This document shows positions 1 through 10,690 of a stretch of 64,000 nucleotides of DNA, piece after piece. A program made the position numbers and the translations under genes. Position 1 is the first letter of the stretch. The number at the start of each line of letters is the position of its first letter. The notes under the pieces are model-generated. The model made no database searches, was not told the origin of the DNA, and was given only the letters and a program-made list of their open reading frames with translations. The DNA is taken from contig NC_088868.1 of the NCBI RefSeq assembly GCF_032884065.1, forward strand, positions 39,830,961 to 39,894,960, in the 5' to 3' direction. The stretch comes from Artemia franciscana. Its lineage: Eukaryota; Arthropoda; Branchiopoda; Anostraca; Artemiidae.

Positions 1-489
1 GACATATGTCTATGACATAGATTAATTATATGACATAGATTAGAGACATATGTTTATTTTTATAGGTTCTTATGTAGACATATGACATATGTCTATGTCA
101 TAAGGGTTTATTTCATTAACATCTTCTCACATTTTGCATAGATTAGAGTAATGTGTTTATTTTTATAGGTTCTTATGCAGACGCCCTACATGCTTGTAGT
201 GTTTCTCTGTTAAAAGAGTTTCCAGCTCAATAAGTTTTCCATTGTAAATACATGGTGAATTGCATTTAAAACTTAACAATGGGGTCAATTAGTCTTACAG
301 CAGTTAATTAGAGGTTAGCAGCAGTTACGAATTTTCAAATTTTTGCAAATTCTAACAAGGATATATCTAAAAAGTACACAAAAAAGTACATATACAAAAA
401 AAAACTGCATCTTCAATTGTACTGAAAATTAAAAAAAATATAAAAAATCAAAATTTTTATATAGATTTTCATAAAAACGTTTAAAATTT
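1..489. repeat. A+T-rich flank with a short direct duplication
   Basis: No gene seen. A segment of about 47 bp (35-82) beginning CATAGATTAGAG and containing TTTATTTTTATAGGTTCTTATG recurs in modified form at 136-183. The first 110 bases are also rich in CATATG/TATGTC words. The rest is low-complexity A/T sequence running up to the large inverted-repeat element that starts at 490. Confidence 0.5.
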
Positions 490-977
490 AGTAGTGACGC
501 AAAGGTGCGTCCTGATACGACTCGATCTCTTCGATTCCCGATCCCTGCGCTTTTTTGGAGCTTCTTCAAGACACAGGTGCTTGTTACGTAATAGGAGATG
601 CTTGTTTACTTATGTGAATTTTATTTAAGAGGACGTAATCTCGTGTAACTTGATTTACTAGAGCTCACGGGACCCTAGTCAAGTGCGGAGCCCACGGCTG
701 TAACTAAGGATGGCACACGCATGGGATGTTAACGTAATACCATAAGATGTATTTTTTTTTCTTCAATGCTTTTTTCTTTCAACGTGTTTTTTTCTTCAAG
801 GTGTTTTTTTAGCAAGGCGTTTTTTTTTCTTGGATTTTTTTCTTCAAGATTTTTCTTTTTCTTCAATATATTTTTCTTCCAGACATTTTCATCGAGGTAT
901 TTTTTCTACAAAGTGTCTTTTCCTCAGGGAACGTTTATAATCTGATGACAACAAAGGTTTTTGTCTGTTGTAGGAAT
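490..977 (+). repeat. Left terminal inverted repeat, outer part
   Basis: Matches the reverse complement of about 11100-11512, sharing blocks such as CGTCCTGAT, CTTCTTCAAGAC, GCTTGTTTACTTATGT, GAGCTCACGGGACCCTAGT and AATCTGATGACAACAAAG. It contains a T-rich stretch (749-940) with repeated TTCTTCAAG words, mirrored on the right arm by A-rich CTTGAAGAA words. It is cut off at 977 by a LINE insertion. Confidence 0.65.
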
Positions 978-1113
978 AATAATAATAATAATTTATTTTT
1001 AACCCACATCATAACAAGTTATGGCACTTGTGGAGTAACAAAAAGAAAAAAAAATGAAATAGACTACAAGTAAAATACAGTACAAATAGAAAAAACATTA
1101 TGCTACAATGAGA

Positions 1114-3751
1114 TTAACCGAACAGACGGACCAAAGGATGATGAGGCGATAAACGATAAAAAGCTGATTCCGACAACCTTCCATACATGAGGGCCAACTT
1201 TGCACTTATATCAGGGACATCAAACTTACGAATTATCTTCCTATTGCTATACCAAGGGGGGAGATAAAGTAAAAATTTACAATATCTGAAATAAAAAATC
1301 CGAATCTGATTAATATCTTTTTTCTTTAGAAGGGGATAAAGACCAGAAAGATAAAGGACAGAATGATCACAAAATGTAGCATATAGTCTACCGAGTGCAC
1401 GTCTATTATACTTCCCTCATTAGCAACTATCTTAGAATAGCCCGTTTGAATTTTCTTTTGAACATCACGAACAGTGCACTGCCGTAGGCAAGATATTGAA
1501 TTCGTAACAGTAATACCCAACCACCGAAAGGTGGAAACAAAGGGTATTGAAAAACCGCGACAAGCTAAGGGAGCATTAGAGGAAGTCGGACCATTAAAAA
1601 CTAGAAATTCACATTTCTCAACATTAAGAGAAAGACCAATATTAGAAAATAGACGTGAAACTTTTGAGACCATAAACGAGAGACCTTGCTTATTTTTACA
1701 CAAAAGTAAAAGGTCATCTGCATAAGCAAGATAAGAAACATCTGAGAGTCCAATAAAATAATTTGATCTAATTTCATCTAAAATACCAGAAATGCACATT
1801 TTGAATATACTAGGTGATAAAACCCCTCCCTGCTTGACACCTCGACATAAACGGACAAACGGAGATCCAGATTTATTAATTCGGAGAAAAGAATTCTCAT
1901 ACCAAAAACGAAGAAGAAAAATGACTGAAAGATTTACACCATTATTAAAAAGGGAAAAAAAGCTTGACTGTGAACTACATTGTCAAAAGCTTTAGAAAGG
2001 TCCAAAGTACACATATAAAGTGGCGACCCCTCAGCCATGCTATTCTTAAGGGCGGAAGAAAGAACACGGTGTGCATGTTGACAACCAATACCAGCTTGAA
2101 ACCCGAATTGATTCGATCCGAAATTTATATTTTCATTTAAATGAGGAATTAAAATATATTCAAGGATTTTACTCAAGTTACACGTAGTGGTTATAGGACG
2201 ATAAGATGAACATTGAGAAGGGAGTTTTCCCCGCTTTAGAATTGAGGTGACATTTCCACAAAGAAAGCTATCCGGAACCAGAGAAGATGTTAAACACATT
2301 TGGAACAACAACTGCAAATGAAATAAAAGAACAACACACTTTGGATTTATATTATTTACACTAATACCATCAATATCAATGGATGAAGATTTCAGTTGCT
2401 TAATTGCATTTTCAACAGCAGTTATTGATACTTGAATAATATGGCTTTGATGAAGCGAAGGCGGTAGAATTTTAGAAAGTAACCGAGAATAATGTGACTG
2501 CACAAAAAAATTAATTTTGGAAAAAATTCCCGAATAGTAAACATACCAAGTTGAACTAGAAATCGAATCACTATTATAAAGATCACTTTTATCCAGCTTC
2601 TCAGAATTGATCAATTTAGACCAATCCTTTTTAGAGGCTGGAAATTCCATACCCTTATAACGAATAGATTTAAGGTACTTTTTATAATCATTCTTTGTTT
2701 TCTGCTTTATATCCGCAACAGACCCCGTTATAGGTCTACCACAATCAACCCAAATTCGAAGCCAAAGTTTTGCCTTATTTTTAAAATTCTTTAATTCAAG
2801 ATCGGCAGCCCATATAGATTTCCGCGTTTTTACACGAATACGTTCCTGGGGAACCGCAATTTTTTCAGCTTCTTTCATACATCTAATTATATCATCATAA
2901 TATCTATCAAGATCACACTTACTACCCTTTACTTGCAATTGGAGTAGATGATAAGGCACACGAATACAATTAAGCAGTGTAGATAAAGACGATATATATA
3001 AAGTAATATCGGCTCTTTTCCAATTACTACATTTAAACCATTTAGAATTCCCAATAGGGGCAACATTGCAAAGGTTACGTTTCAGTTCAGTAATAAATGA
3101 AAGCGATAGATGGTCAATGTCATCAATATCAATATCAACATGAATAATTGAGCATTTTAGCTGTGACAAACTGATTATATGATCAATATTAGAAACACTA
3201 CCAGATTGATGGATATAGGAGTATGATAAATCTTTCTTCAGAATCACGTAAGGGGGCATGCACTCCAATATTTCTCGGGATCGATAACTTTGTTCATCCA
3301 AATCCGTGTTAAAGTCACCAAGAACTACAAAATCAAGTTTATTTTCCTTGACACGATTCATCACGGACTTTAAAGACTTGCATGTAATAGCAAATTTATT
3401 TATTGACTCCACTGTATTATTTTTATATGGAAGATAAACATTAGCAAACAGTACTATTTACTCTAACAGCAAGAATGTGCTTATCCGAATAAAAAAGGGA
3501 TGGGTTCGAGAGATCAATACTTTTTTTAAAATACAGGCCAGGCCTCCAGAAGGGCGGGCACGCGTGGTAACAGCATCAGAAGTAAAAACCGAATGAACAG
3601 AGCCTCGATGAAGGAAATTTCTGCTAGAGGCAGTTAACAAAGTTTCTTGCAGGCAGATAACGTCGAAGTTCTCGTACAGATCGTCAATATAAGCATCTTT
3701 ATTTTTTGTGGCATTGATATTTTGCGATATGATTGAAATTTGTAAAGTCAT
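1114..3751 (-). pseudogene. LINE ORF2, AP endonuclease plus reverse transcriptase
   Basis: Starts at 3751 with an endonuclease of the AP type (ISQNINATKNK at the start, CLQETLL, then VVLGDFNTDL near 3330). The reverse transcriptase follows with SSYRPITTTCNLSKILEYI (about 2200), QFGFQAGIGC, LDLSKAFDNVVH (about 2000), KQGGVLSPSIF and the catalytic YADD at about 1715. A C-terminal domain continues to a TAA at 1116-1114. It would nick target DNA and copy the element's RNA into it. Two frameshifts are visible, one near 3412-3458 and one near 1934-1990; otherwise the frame is open over more than 800 codons. Not functional as written, but only lightly decayed. Confidence 0.85.
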
Positions 3752-4922
3752 TTAGAGGTTTGTTGACTAGCAAAACCACGGAGCATGAGAACGGAGCATG
3801 ACGTGCTAATGGACACGTTTTCATTGGCACATTTTGGTGAGGCATTGCATGGATTTTCTTTTGAACTAATATGAGGGCCGGCACAACGAGCACATTTGGG
3901 CGCAGGACTGGGACAAGAAGACTGGAAGTGATGGGGCGATCGGCACTTAAAACAACACTTTGGAATTTCCTTAAACTCACTCAGTCTAAAGAATTCATAA
4001 CCAATTCTTACACCGTCTTTGAAATAAGCTGCTTTAGCAAAAGAATCCACAAAATCAAGTTAACTGTTTTCGAAGAGCCAAGCCTTTTGGCAGCAACAAT
4101 ACCGCTACAATTTGGGAAAGACTGAATCGCATAATCCTCTGGAACACCTTTTATAATGGCCGAATATTTCTTAGAAATTTCTTTGGTTGACGTACCGGCG
4201 AGAATGACGGGAACAGATGCACGAAAGTCTTCGGCAGCAGATTTATCAATATTTACATACCACTTATCGTGAACCGGGCGAATACTGGATACAAGTTCAT
4301 GGCCACTGATTTTATCAATAGCGTCTTTCCTTTTAATTGGATCCGATAGATGAGACGGCACTTGAGAGACGACAATAGTAGTTGACAGGCGATTAGAGCC
4401 TATAGGTTTTGGTAACTGAGGGTAATTGAGGCTATAATTGTTCAACTTTGCTGACACGATTTGAACAAGTTGATGAACTTTAGAAATTTTAAAGGCCAAT
4501 TGTGAATAGGCCACAGCCGGCAACACTGGAACTTCAGTTGGAAGTTTAATAACATAAGTTGGCATAGAGATACTAGCTTCATCACACTTCTTCAAAAGAT
4601 CGAGCATGTCTTTAATATTACTGGTTGCAGACTTTGCACCACTGCGGCGAGGGGGAATTTCATCAGGCGCAAGTTTCGACCATAAATCAGCCTTAGCTTC
4701 AACTATTTTTGGTGAAGCAAAAAAATCCACTCCATATTCAATAATTTCCTTCTCAGAAATCGAATTCTGCCAATTACTTTGGACAAAATTTAACACAGGC
4801 GAATATATAAGTTCAAAGTCATTCAGATCCTCCGATTGTTCGCTAATACTTGGCATCTTTTCAAGGCAGCTGTTTTCAATCACCACACAATTTAAACCGT
4901 TCAATTTATAAATATAGGTCAC
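3748..4922 (-). pseudogene. LINE ORF1, nucleic-acid binding protein with CCHC knuckles
   Basis: ORF1 of the LINE above, read from 4922 downward. The first 290 or so codons are an ordinary hydrophilic protein, then a region with a CCHC zinc knuckle (CFKCRSPHHFQSSC, spacing C-x2-C-x4-H-x4-C) followed by a second cysteine cluster (CARCAGPH...). LINE ORF1 proteins of this type bind the element's RNA. One frameshift lies between about 4050 and 4008, separating the N-terminal part from the knuckles. Its TGA stop overlaps the ORF2 start codon in the four bases ATGA at 3751-3748, a stop-start overlap known to drive reinitiated translation of ORF2 in some LINEs. Confidence 0.75.
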
Positions 4923-4928
4923 TGATAT

Positions 4929-5115
4929 ATGACATTACAAATTCCAAGCCAATTGTTGCGAAATAACAAGGTTACTGAATTAATTATGAAGCATAGGTCA
5001 GGATTAAAAGTCTCTATAATTCCAAGGCAATTGTTGCGAAATAACAAGGTCACTGAATTAATTATGAAGCTTAGGTCAGGATTAAAAGACTCTGTGATCC
5101 CAAACCAAATATTGT
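4929..5115 (-). repeat. Tandem repeat in LINE 5' region, unit about 80 bp
   Basis: Just over two copies of a roughly 80-bp unit sharing CAATTGTTGCGAAATAACAA and GGTCAGGATTAAAAG (4951-5020, 5029-5100, with a partial third). It lies directly upstream of ORF1 within the LINE, where tandem monomers often act as internal promoters in LINEs; promoter function is inference. Confidence 0.7.
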
Positions 5116-5245
5116 GAAATGTTAAATTAATTCACTTGACAAGAAACTCATTGATTTAGCAGTGTTCATAAAATATCCAATTTTAGCTGTTAACGCATTG
5201 AACTCTGAAACAAGACTGAACGAAGACTGAACAAGACTGAAACAA

Positions 5246-5620
5246 GAATTGAACGTCAGACCCGAGATTTCTCCATCGGAATGGTGCCTTAACCACCTGT
5301 GCAAACAGAATCCTTCCTAATATTATATACACAGAAATAAATGCACGGATAATTCTCTGCACAGTTTCTGAATAGGTAAGCTATGAATCATGTGTTTTAT
5401 ATCTGTTGTCGCCGGGAGCTTGCTAGAATTCAACAATGTTATTGACTATTGATGGAACACCTGGCAGTTGCATTGTTATAAATTTTCTGACGTAAGCTAG
5501 ACAGTTTAAGGTAGCTATCAAAGTCAGTGAGATGCTACTTAGCATTGGCTTTAGATATTTCTCTGTGCAAATGATTTCACTAGCCAACCTGATTCTGTTT
5601 GGCTTTTCTTTACTTAGTGC
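5246..5620 (+). repeat. Left terminal inverted repeat, inner part
   Basis: Continuation of the left arm after the LINE. It matches the reverse complement of about 10690-11075 through blocks such as AATCCTTCCTAATATTAT, GAATTCTCTGCACA-like words, AAGCTAGACAGTT, TTGGCTTTAGATATTTC and CAAATGATTTCACTA. The segment GGTGCCTTAACCACC (5284-5298) is the inverted form of a tRNA-like A box seen in the right arm at about 11040-11062. Confidence 0.65.
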
Positions 5621-5995
5621 TTATAAAAAAACGAAGATTTTTTGTTAAATAAATAATTCTTGTATTTTTTAAAAGACCTTTACGGGATTTGAGAGACTCT
5701 GTTGCCTGATGCCGTGTGGCTTGTTCTGAACTTGGTGCTCATTAAAAAACGAAGATTCTTTGTTAAATAGAAAATTCTTACATTATTAAAAAGAGCTTTA
5801 CGGAGACTTGAGAGACTCTGTTGCCTGATTCCGTGTGGTTTGTTTCAAACTTGGTGCTCATTAAAAACGAAGTTTAAAAAACATAGCTCTTGTATGTTTT
5901 GAAAGAGTTTTACCGGGTTTGAGAGACTCTGTTTACTGATTTGGTGCAGTTTGTTCTTTGCTTTCTACTCATAAAAATGAAGATACTCATAGAAA
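5620..5995 (+). repeat. Tandem repeat, unit about 118 bp, left side
   Basis: Four degenerate units starting with ACGAAGATT (5631, 5750, 5868, 5976) and carrying GAGAGACTCTGTTGCCTGAT and CGTGTGGCTTGTTC. Two units of the same family lie in inverted orientation at 8385-8530, so the array belongs to both halves of the large palindrome. Confidence 0.8.
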
Positions 5996-5997
5996 TG

Positions 5998-6141
5998 ACG
6001 AGAGAGAGAAAGAAAGAAAGAAACAGAGAGAGAGAGAGAGAAAGTGGAGACAAAACATATACAAACACACAGTGTCAGATGCACAAATACATAAAGACAG
6101 ACACGGAGATAGGCAAGCACTGTCAGGCACACAGGCACAAA
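5998..6141 (-). repeat. Single inverted unit of the TG/TC-rich minisatellite
   Basis: A GA-rich and ACAC-rich stretch whose reverse complement contains GTGTGTTTGTATATG, TTTTGTCTC and GTGCCTGTGTGCCTGA, the same words in the same order as one unit of the array at 6560-7900. It is the left-half counterpart of that array. Confidence 0.6.
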
Positions 6142-6422
6142 AAGTGAATTGAATTGACCAATAAAAATACCATCAACAGAGACCATGAAATGGTTACCTG
6201 AATCTACTTGACCAGTAAAAGTACCACCTACCCCATTACGGGTACCTATAGGCCGTCTATAACTAACTGAGTATCTGCAGCCAAAGTGTCAGACCTGGGC
6301 TACCCGTAATTAATCTTCAGCTTGCCTCCGGATGCCTGCAATAAAATGCCGCACCCCGAATACCTGCAGCCATCCTGTTTTAACAGTTAGAAAAACAATG
6401 TGGTTCCCGTTGATTATTTTAT
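6142..6422. other. Unassigned spacer left of the palindrome axis
   Basis: About 280 bp of mixed-composition sequence, richer in G+C than its surroundings, with short repeated words such as TACCTGCAGCC and ACCTGAATCTACTTGACCAG. No coding potential or recognised family seen. Confidence 0.3.
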
Positions 6423-6540
6423 GCAAACTCGCACCGTTTTTTTAAGGATTTAGCCTTTTCTTACAATCTATTAGGTTAGGTTAACCTAACCTACTAGCAT
6501 GTACAAAAGGTTAAATCCCAATAAAACGGTGCGAGTTTGC
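6423..6540. repeat. 118-bp hairpin with head-to-head TTAGG-like core
   Basis: An inverted repeat with arms of about 58-60 bases. The arms begin GCAAACTCGCACCG and end at the axis 6482/6483 with TAGGTTAGGTTAACCTAACC. Arms agree at roughly 85 % of positions by eye. The core is two TTAGG units meeting two CCTAA units, the motif of arthropod telomeres in head-to-head arrangement, though only two units a side. It sits at the symmetry axis of the 11-kb element. Confidence 0.75.
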
Positions 6541-6559
6541 TTGAAATACGGGCATAAAT

Positions 6560-7900
6560 GTTTCGGTGTTTGTTTGTTTGTGTGTCTGACTCTTTGTGTT
6601 TGTGTGTGTTTTTTTGTCTCTCTCTCGATGTGCCTGTGTTTGCCTATTTTGTGTCTATCTTAATATGTTTGTGTATCTGACTCTATGTTTGTATGTGTTT
6701 CTGTCTGTCTCACTCTCTCGCTTCCTGTGTGTCTGAGTGTGTGTTTGTCTGTCTGGGTTTGTATGTCTTACTCTTTGTGTTTGTGTGTGTTTTTTGTCTC
6801 TCTCTCACCATGCCTGTGTATACGAGCATCTGTGTGCCTATCTCTGTGTTTGTCTTTTGTGTGTTTGTGTGTCTGACTCCGTGTGTTTGTATGTGTTCTT
6901 GTTTCTCTCTTACGGGGCCTGTACGCCTCAGCATTTGTTTGTCTTTGTTTGTCTTTGTGTGTTTGTGTGTCTGACTTTGTGTTTGTGTGTGATTTTGTGT
7001 CTTTCTCACCATGCCTGTGTGTCTGATCGTCTGTTTACTTGTCTCTGTGTATGTCTTTGTGTTTCTGATTCTATTTTTCTGTATTTGTTTTTGTCTCTCT
7101 GTCCTTCTGCCTGTGTGTCTCAGCGTCTGCTCGCCTGTTTTATTTCTGTCTTTGTTTGATGTATATGTTTTCTACATCTCTTTGTGCCTGTTTGTCCGAG
7201 CGTCAGTTTGCCTTTCTCTATGCCTGTCTTTGTGTGTTTGTATGTGTTTTATTGTTCTCTCTCTGTGTCTGTGTGTCTAAGCGTCTGTCTCTGTCTTTAT
7301 TGGCATTATTGTGTGTTTTTCTGTGTGTTTGTTCGTTTTATTGTCTGTCTATCACCTTGCCCTTGTGTCTGAAGGTCTGTTTACTTGTCGGTGTTTGCGT
7401 GTTTGCGTGTCTGATTCTTTGTTTGTATGTGTTTTTGTCTTTCTCTCTCTTTCTCTGTGCCTGTTACTCTGAGCGTCCGTTTGTCTGTAACCGTGTCTGT
7501 CATTGTGTGTTTATTTCTCTAACTATGTGTGTTTGTTTTTGTGTTTTTGTTTCTCACTCACCGTACATTTGTGTCTGAGCACCTGTTTCCCTGTCTCTGT
7601 ATCTGTCTTTGTTTGTTTGACTCTGTGTGTTTGTATATGTCTTTGTGTCCCTCTCTGTCTCTGTCTCTTTATTCGACTTTATGTCTGTTTGCCTCTCTCT
7701 GTGTGCCTGGGTGTCTGACGTAGTGTGTTTGTGTGTTCGTTTTTCTCTTTTCCCTCTCTCTGTGTCTGTGTGCCTGTCCGTCTGTTTGCTTGTCTCTGCG
7801 TGCCTTTGTGTCTAACTTTTTGTGTTTGTTTGTGTGTTTTTATCTCTCTTTGTGTCCGTTGGTCTCACTGTCTGTTTTTCTATCTCTTTTTGTGGACTCA
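6560..7900 (+). repeat. TG/TC-rich minisatellite, irregular 80-110 bp unit
   Basis: More than ten imperfect units built from TGTGTTTGTGTGTCTGACT, TTTTTGTCTCTCTCTC, GTGCCTGTGTGTCTGAGCG and TTTGCCTGTCTCTGT. The array keeps several frames open and would read as cysteine-, valine- and leucine-rich protein; I treat those frames as by-products of composition. One inverted unit at 5998-6141 suggests amplification on one side of an original palindrome. Confidence 0.85.
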
Positions 7901-8384
7901 GGAAAAGAAATCATGTCCATCTCTCAGACGTTGGTAAAAACCCATGTTAATCTATTTCAGACTTTATTAGATCTCCTTTGAGCCCGGTAGTAGTACCTTT
8001 GTTTCTGAAAGTTTGTTTTCTTGCATCTCCGTCTTTTGAATAAACAGTCTAAACGTTTAGGTTGTTAGTGTACCCTAAAAATAGTGGAAAGAAACAAAGT
8101 AATACAATGAAATATTTCTACTGAAAAAATAATATGTAAAATACCATCTTATAAAATGAATGCTTTGAATGAATTCCATGATGTACTTCATTATATTCTC
8201 CCTTGACGTGGGACTTATTCCATTTTAGGGTCATACACAATTCTTAACAAGTTCGGCATACATTTCATCATTGATATTATCGGGTTCATTGGCTGAATTT
8301 GATGGTAAACTATTGATGGCACTAGTAACGTTTGCCGGTGCTTTTTTGCATGAATTCAGGCTCGTCTTCTTCTTTTCTTCTTTG
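7901..8384. other. Spacer with a short possible coding relic
   Basis: Mostly unremarkable A/T-rich DNA. On the minus strand about 40 codons at roughly 8350-8205 read as plausible protein ending NINDEMYAELVKNCV and a stop. A stretch of about 30 bases (near 8302-8332, AAACTATTGATGGCACTAGT) resembles 22167-22197. Origin unknown. Confidence 0.25.
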
Positions 8385-8530
8385 AATTAAAAATCTTCGT
8401 TTTTTAATGTGCACCAAGTAAAGAGCAAACCACACGGAATTAGGCAATAGAATCTCTCAAACCCTGTAAACTCTTTTTAAAGATAAAAAATATTTATTTA
8501 ATCTTCGTTTTTATGGCACTTGGTATTAAC
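8385..8530 (-). repeat. Inverted copies of the 118-bp tandem repeat
   Basis: Two units on the minus strand, recognisable by AATCTTCGTTTTT (8391 and 8500) and by GAGAGATTCTATTGCCTAAT in reverse complement. They mirror the four units at 5620-5995. Confidence 0.75.
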
Positions 8531-8639
8531 CAAGTGACATATAGCAATCGCCAATTCTGTCGGTCTGTCTGTCTGTCTGTCGGTCCTGATTTTGCTACTT
8601 TAGGCACTTCCAGGTAAGCTATGACGATGCAATTTGGCA

Positions 8640-10690
8640 AGCGTATCAGGGACTGGACCAGATTAAATTAGAATCGTTTTCCCAATTTGACCATCTGGGG
8701 GGGGAATGGGGGCCCGGTTAATTCGAAAAAAAGAAAAAATCAAGTATTTTTAACTTATGAGTGGGTGATTGGATCTTAATGAAATTTGATATTTAGAATG
8801 ATATTGTGTCTGAGAGCTCTTATTTTAAATCCCGACCGGGTCTGATGACCTTGGGGGGAGTCGGAGGGGGGAAACCTAAAATATTGGAAAACACATAGAG
8901 TGGAGGGATCGGGATGAAACTTGATGGGAAAAACAAGTGCAAGTCCCAAATACATGATTGACATAATTGGAACTGATTCTTTCTCTTTGGGGTAGTTGGG
9001 GGGGGGGGGAGTAATTCTTAAAAATTAGAAAAATGAGGTATTTTCAACTTACGAACGGGTGATCGGATCTCAATGAAATTTGATTTTTAGAAGGATATCG
9101 TGTCTTAGAGCTTTCATTTTAAATCCCGACCGGATCTGGTGATGGGGGCGGGGAGTTGGGAAGGGGAAACCTAAAACGTGGAAAATACTTAGAGTGGAGG
9201 GATCGGGATGAAACATGGTGGGAAAAATAAACATAAGTCCTAGATAGATGATTGACAAACGGAACGGATCTGCTCTCTTTGGGGTAGTTGGGGGGGGGTA
9301 TTTCTGAAAAATTGAAAAAATGAGGTACTTTTAACTAACGAACGGGTGATCGGATCTCAATGAAATTTGATATTTAGAAGGATATCGTGGCTCAGAGCTC
9401 TTATTTTAAACCCGACCGGATCTGGTGACATTAGGGAGGGGAGTTGGAGGGGGAGACCTAAAACTTGGAAAACACTTAGAGTGGAGGGATCGGGATGAAA
9501 CTTGGTGGGAAAAAAAAACACGAGTCCTAAATACTTGATTGACATAACCAGAACGGATCTGCTCTCTTTGGGGTGGTTGGAGGGGGGGGGGTTAATTCTG
9601 AAAAACTAGAAAAAAGGAGGTATTTTTAACTTACGAACGGGTGATTGGATCTCCATGAAATTTGATATTAGAAGGATATCGTGTCTCAAAGCTCTTTTTT
9701 TAAGTCCTGACCGGATCTGGTGACATTGGGGGAAGTTTGGGGCGGGGAAACCTAAAATGATGGAAAACGCTTAGATTGGAGGGATTGGGATGAAACTTGG
9801 TTAGAAAAATAAACAGAAGTCTTGCATACGTGATTTACATAATTGGAACGGATCCACTCAATTGGGGGGGGGGGAGTAATTCTGCAAAATAAGAAAAATG
9901 ACGTATTTTTAACTTACGAAGGAGTGATCGGATCTTCATGAAACTTCATTTTTAGAAGGATCTCGTAACTCAGATCTCTTATTTTAAATCTCAACCGGAT
10001 CCAGCGTAATTGGAGGGGGGCAGTTGAGGGGAACCAGAAATCTTAAAAATACTTAAGAGGTGAGATCAGGATGAAAATGGATGGGAAGAATAAAAACCTG
10101 TCTAAGATACGTGACTGACATAACTGGACCAGATCTGCTCTCTTTGGTGGAGTTGGGGGGGGGGGTAATTTGGAAAATTGAGGCATTTGTAACTTAGGAA
10201 AGGGTGACCAAATCTTAATCAAATTTGATATTTAGAAGGATCTTGCGCTTTAAAGCTCTAATTTTAAATACTGATCAGATCCTGTGACATTCGGGGGAGT
10301 TGGAGGGAGAAACCGGAATTCTTGGAAAACGTGAAAATTGCGGTATTTTTATTTTACGAACAGGTGATCGGATCGTCATGAAATTTGATATTTAGAAGGA
10401 ATTCATGTCTCAGAGCTCTTATTTCAAATCCCGACCAGATCTTTTGACATTGGGGGGAGTTGGAGGGGGAAATCTTGGAAAACACTTGGAGTGTAGGAAT
10501 CGGGATGAAGCTTGGTGGATAGAATAAACAAATGTCCTTGATACGTGATTGACTGAACCATACTGGATTCGCTCTCTTTGGGGGAGTTGAGGGGAGGGGT
10601 TCAGTGATTTGGCGAGTTTGGTGCTTCTGGACGTGCTAAAACGATGAAAATTGGTAGGCGTGTCAGGGAGCTTCACAATTTGACTTGATA
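8640..10690 (+). repeat. Satellite-like array, unit about 285-295 bp
   Basis: Seven units marked by ATGAAATTTGATATTTAGAA (at about 8779, 9073, 9360, 9655, 9938, 10219, 10378; spacing 280-296 and a shorter last unit). Each holds CCCGACCGGATCTGG, GGGGGGAGTTGG, GAGTGGAGGGATCGGGATGA and CTGCTCTCTTTGGGG. A leader (8550-8700) has CTGTCTGTCTGTCTGT and GGCACTTCCAGGTAAGCTA. I recall this unit as a widely scattered animal repeat but cannot name its family. It occurs only in the right half of the palindromic element. Short minus-strand frames in each unit end KFH and recur only because the unit recurs. Confidence 0.85.

Larger units (their letters stand above)
978..5245 (-). mobile_element. LINE (non-LTR retrotransposon) with CCHC ORF1 and EN-RT ORF2
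   Basis: About 4.3 kb on the minus strand, nearly full length. Order from its 5' end: a repeat-bearing 5' region (4929-5245), ORF1 with zinc knuckles, ORF2 with endonuclease and reverse transcriptase, then a 3' tail of (ATT)n at 978-992. GAAT at 974-977 and again at 5246-5249 is a likely target duplication, and the host repeat (the left arm of the 11-kb element) reads through the two junctions when compared with the right arm. Only about three frameshifts are visible, so the insertion is fairly young and certainly younger than the element it sits in. Clade is not certain; the layout (CCHC ORF1, AP endonuclease, no RNase H seen) fits the Jockey/CR1 side of the LINE tree. Confidence 0.85.

Noticed and set aside
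6470-6492. True interstitial telomere
   Set aside because: Only two TTAGG-like units on each side; far too short for telomeric origin by itself. Kept only as a motif at the axis.
6685-7980. Several long overlapping plus-strand frames rich in Cys, Val and Leu
   Set aside because: All three frames are open at once because the TG/TC minisatellite has few A-rich stop codons; the peptides only echo the repeat.
8776-9545. Three similar 62-codon minus-strand frames
   Set aside because: One per unit of the 290-bp array; no start context or conservation beyond the DNA repeat.
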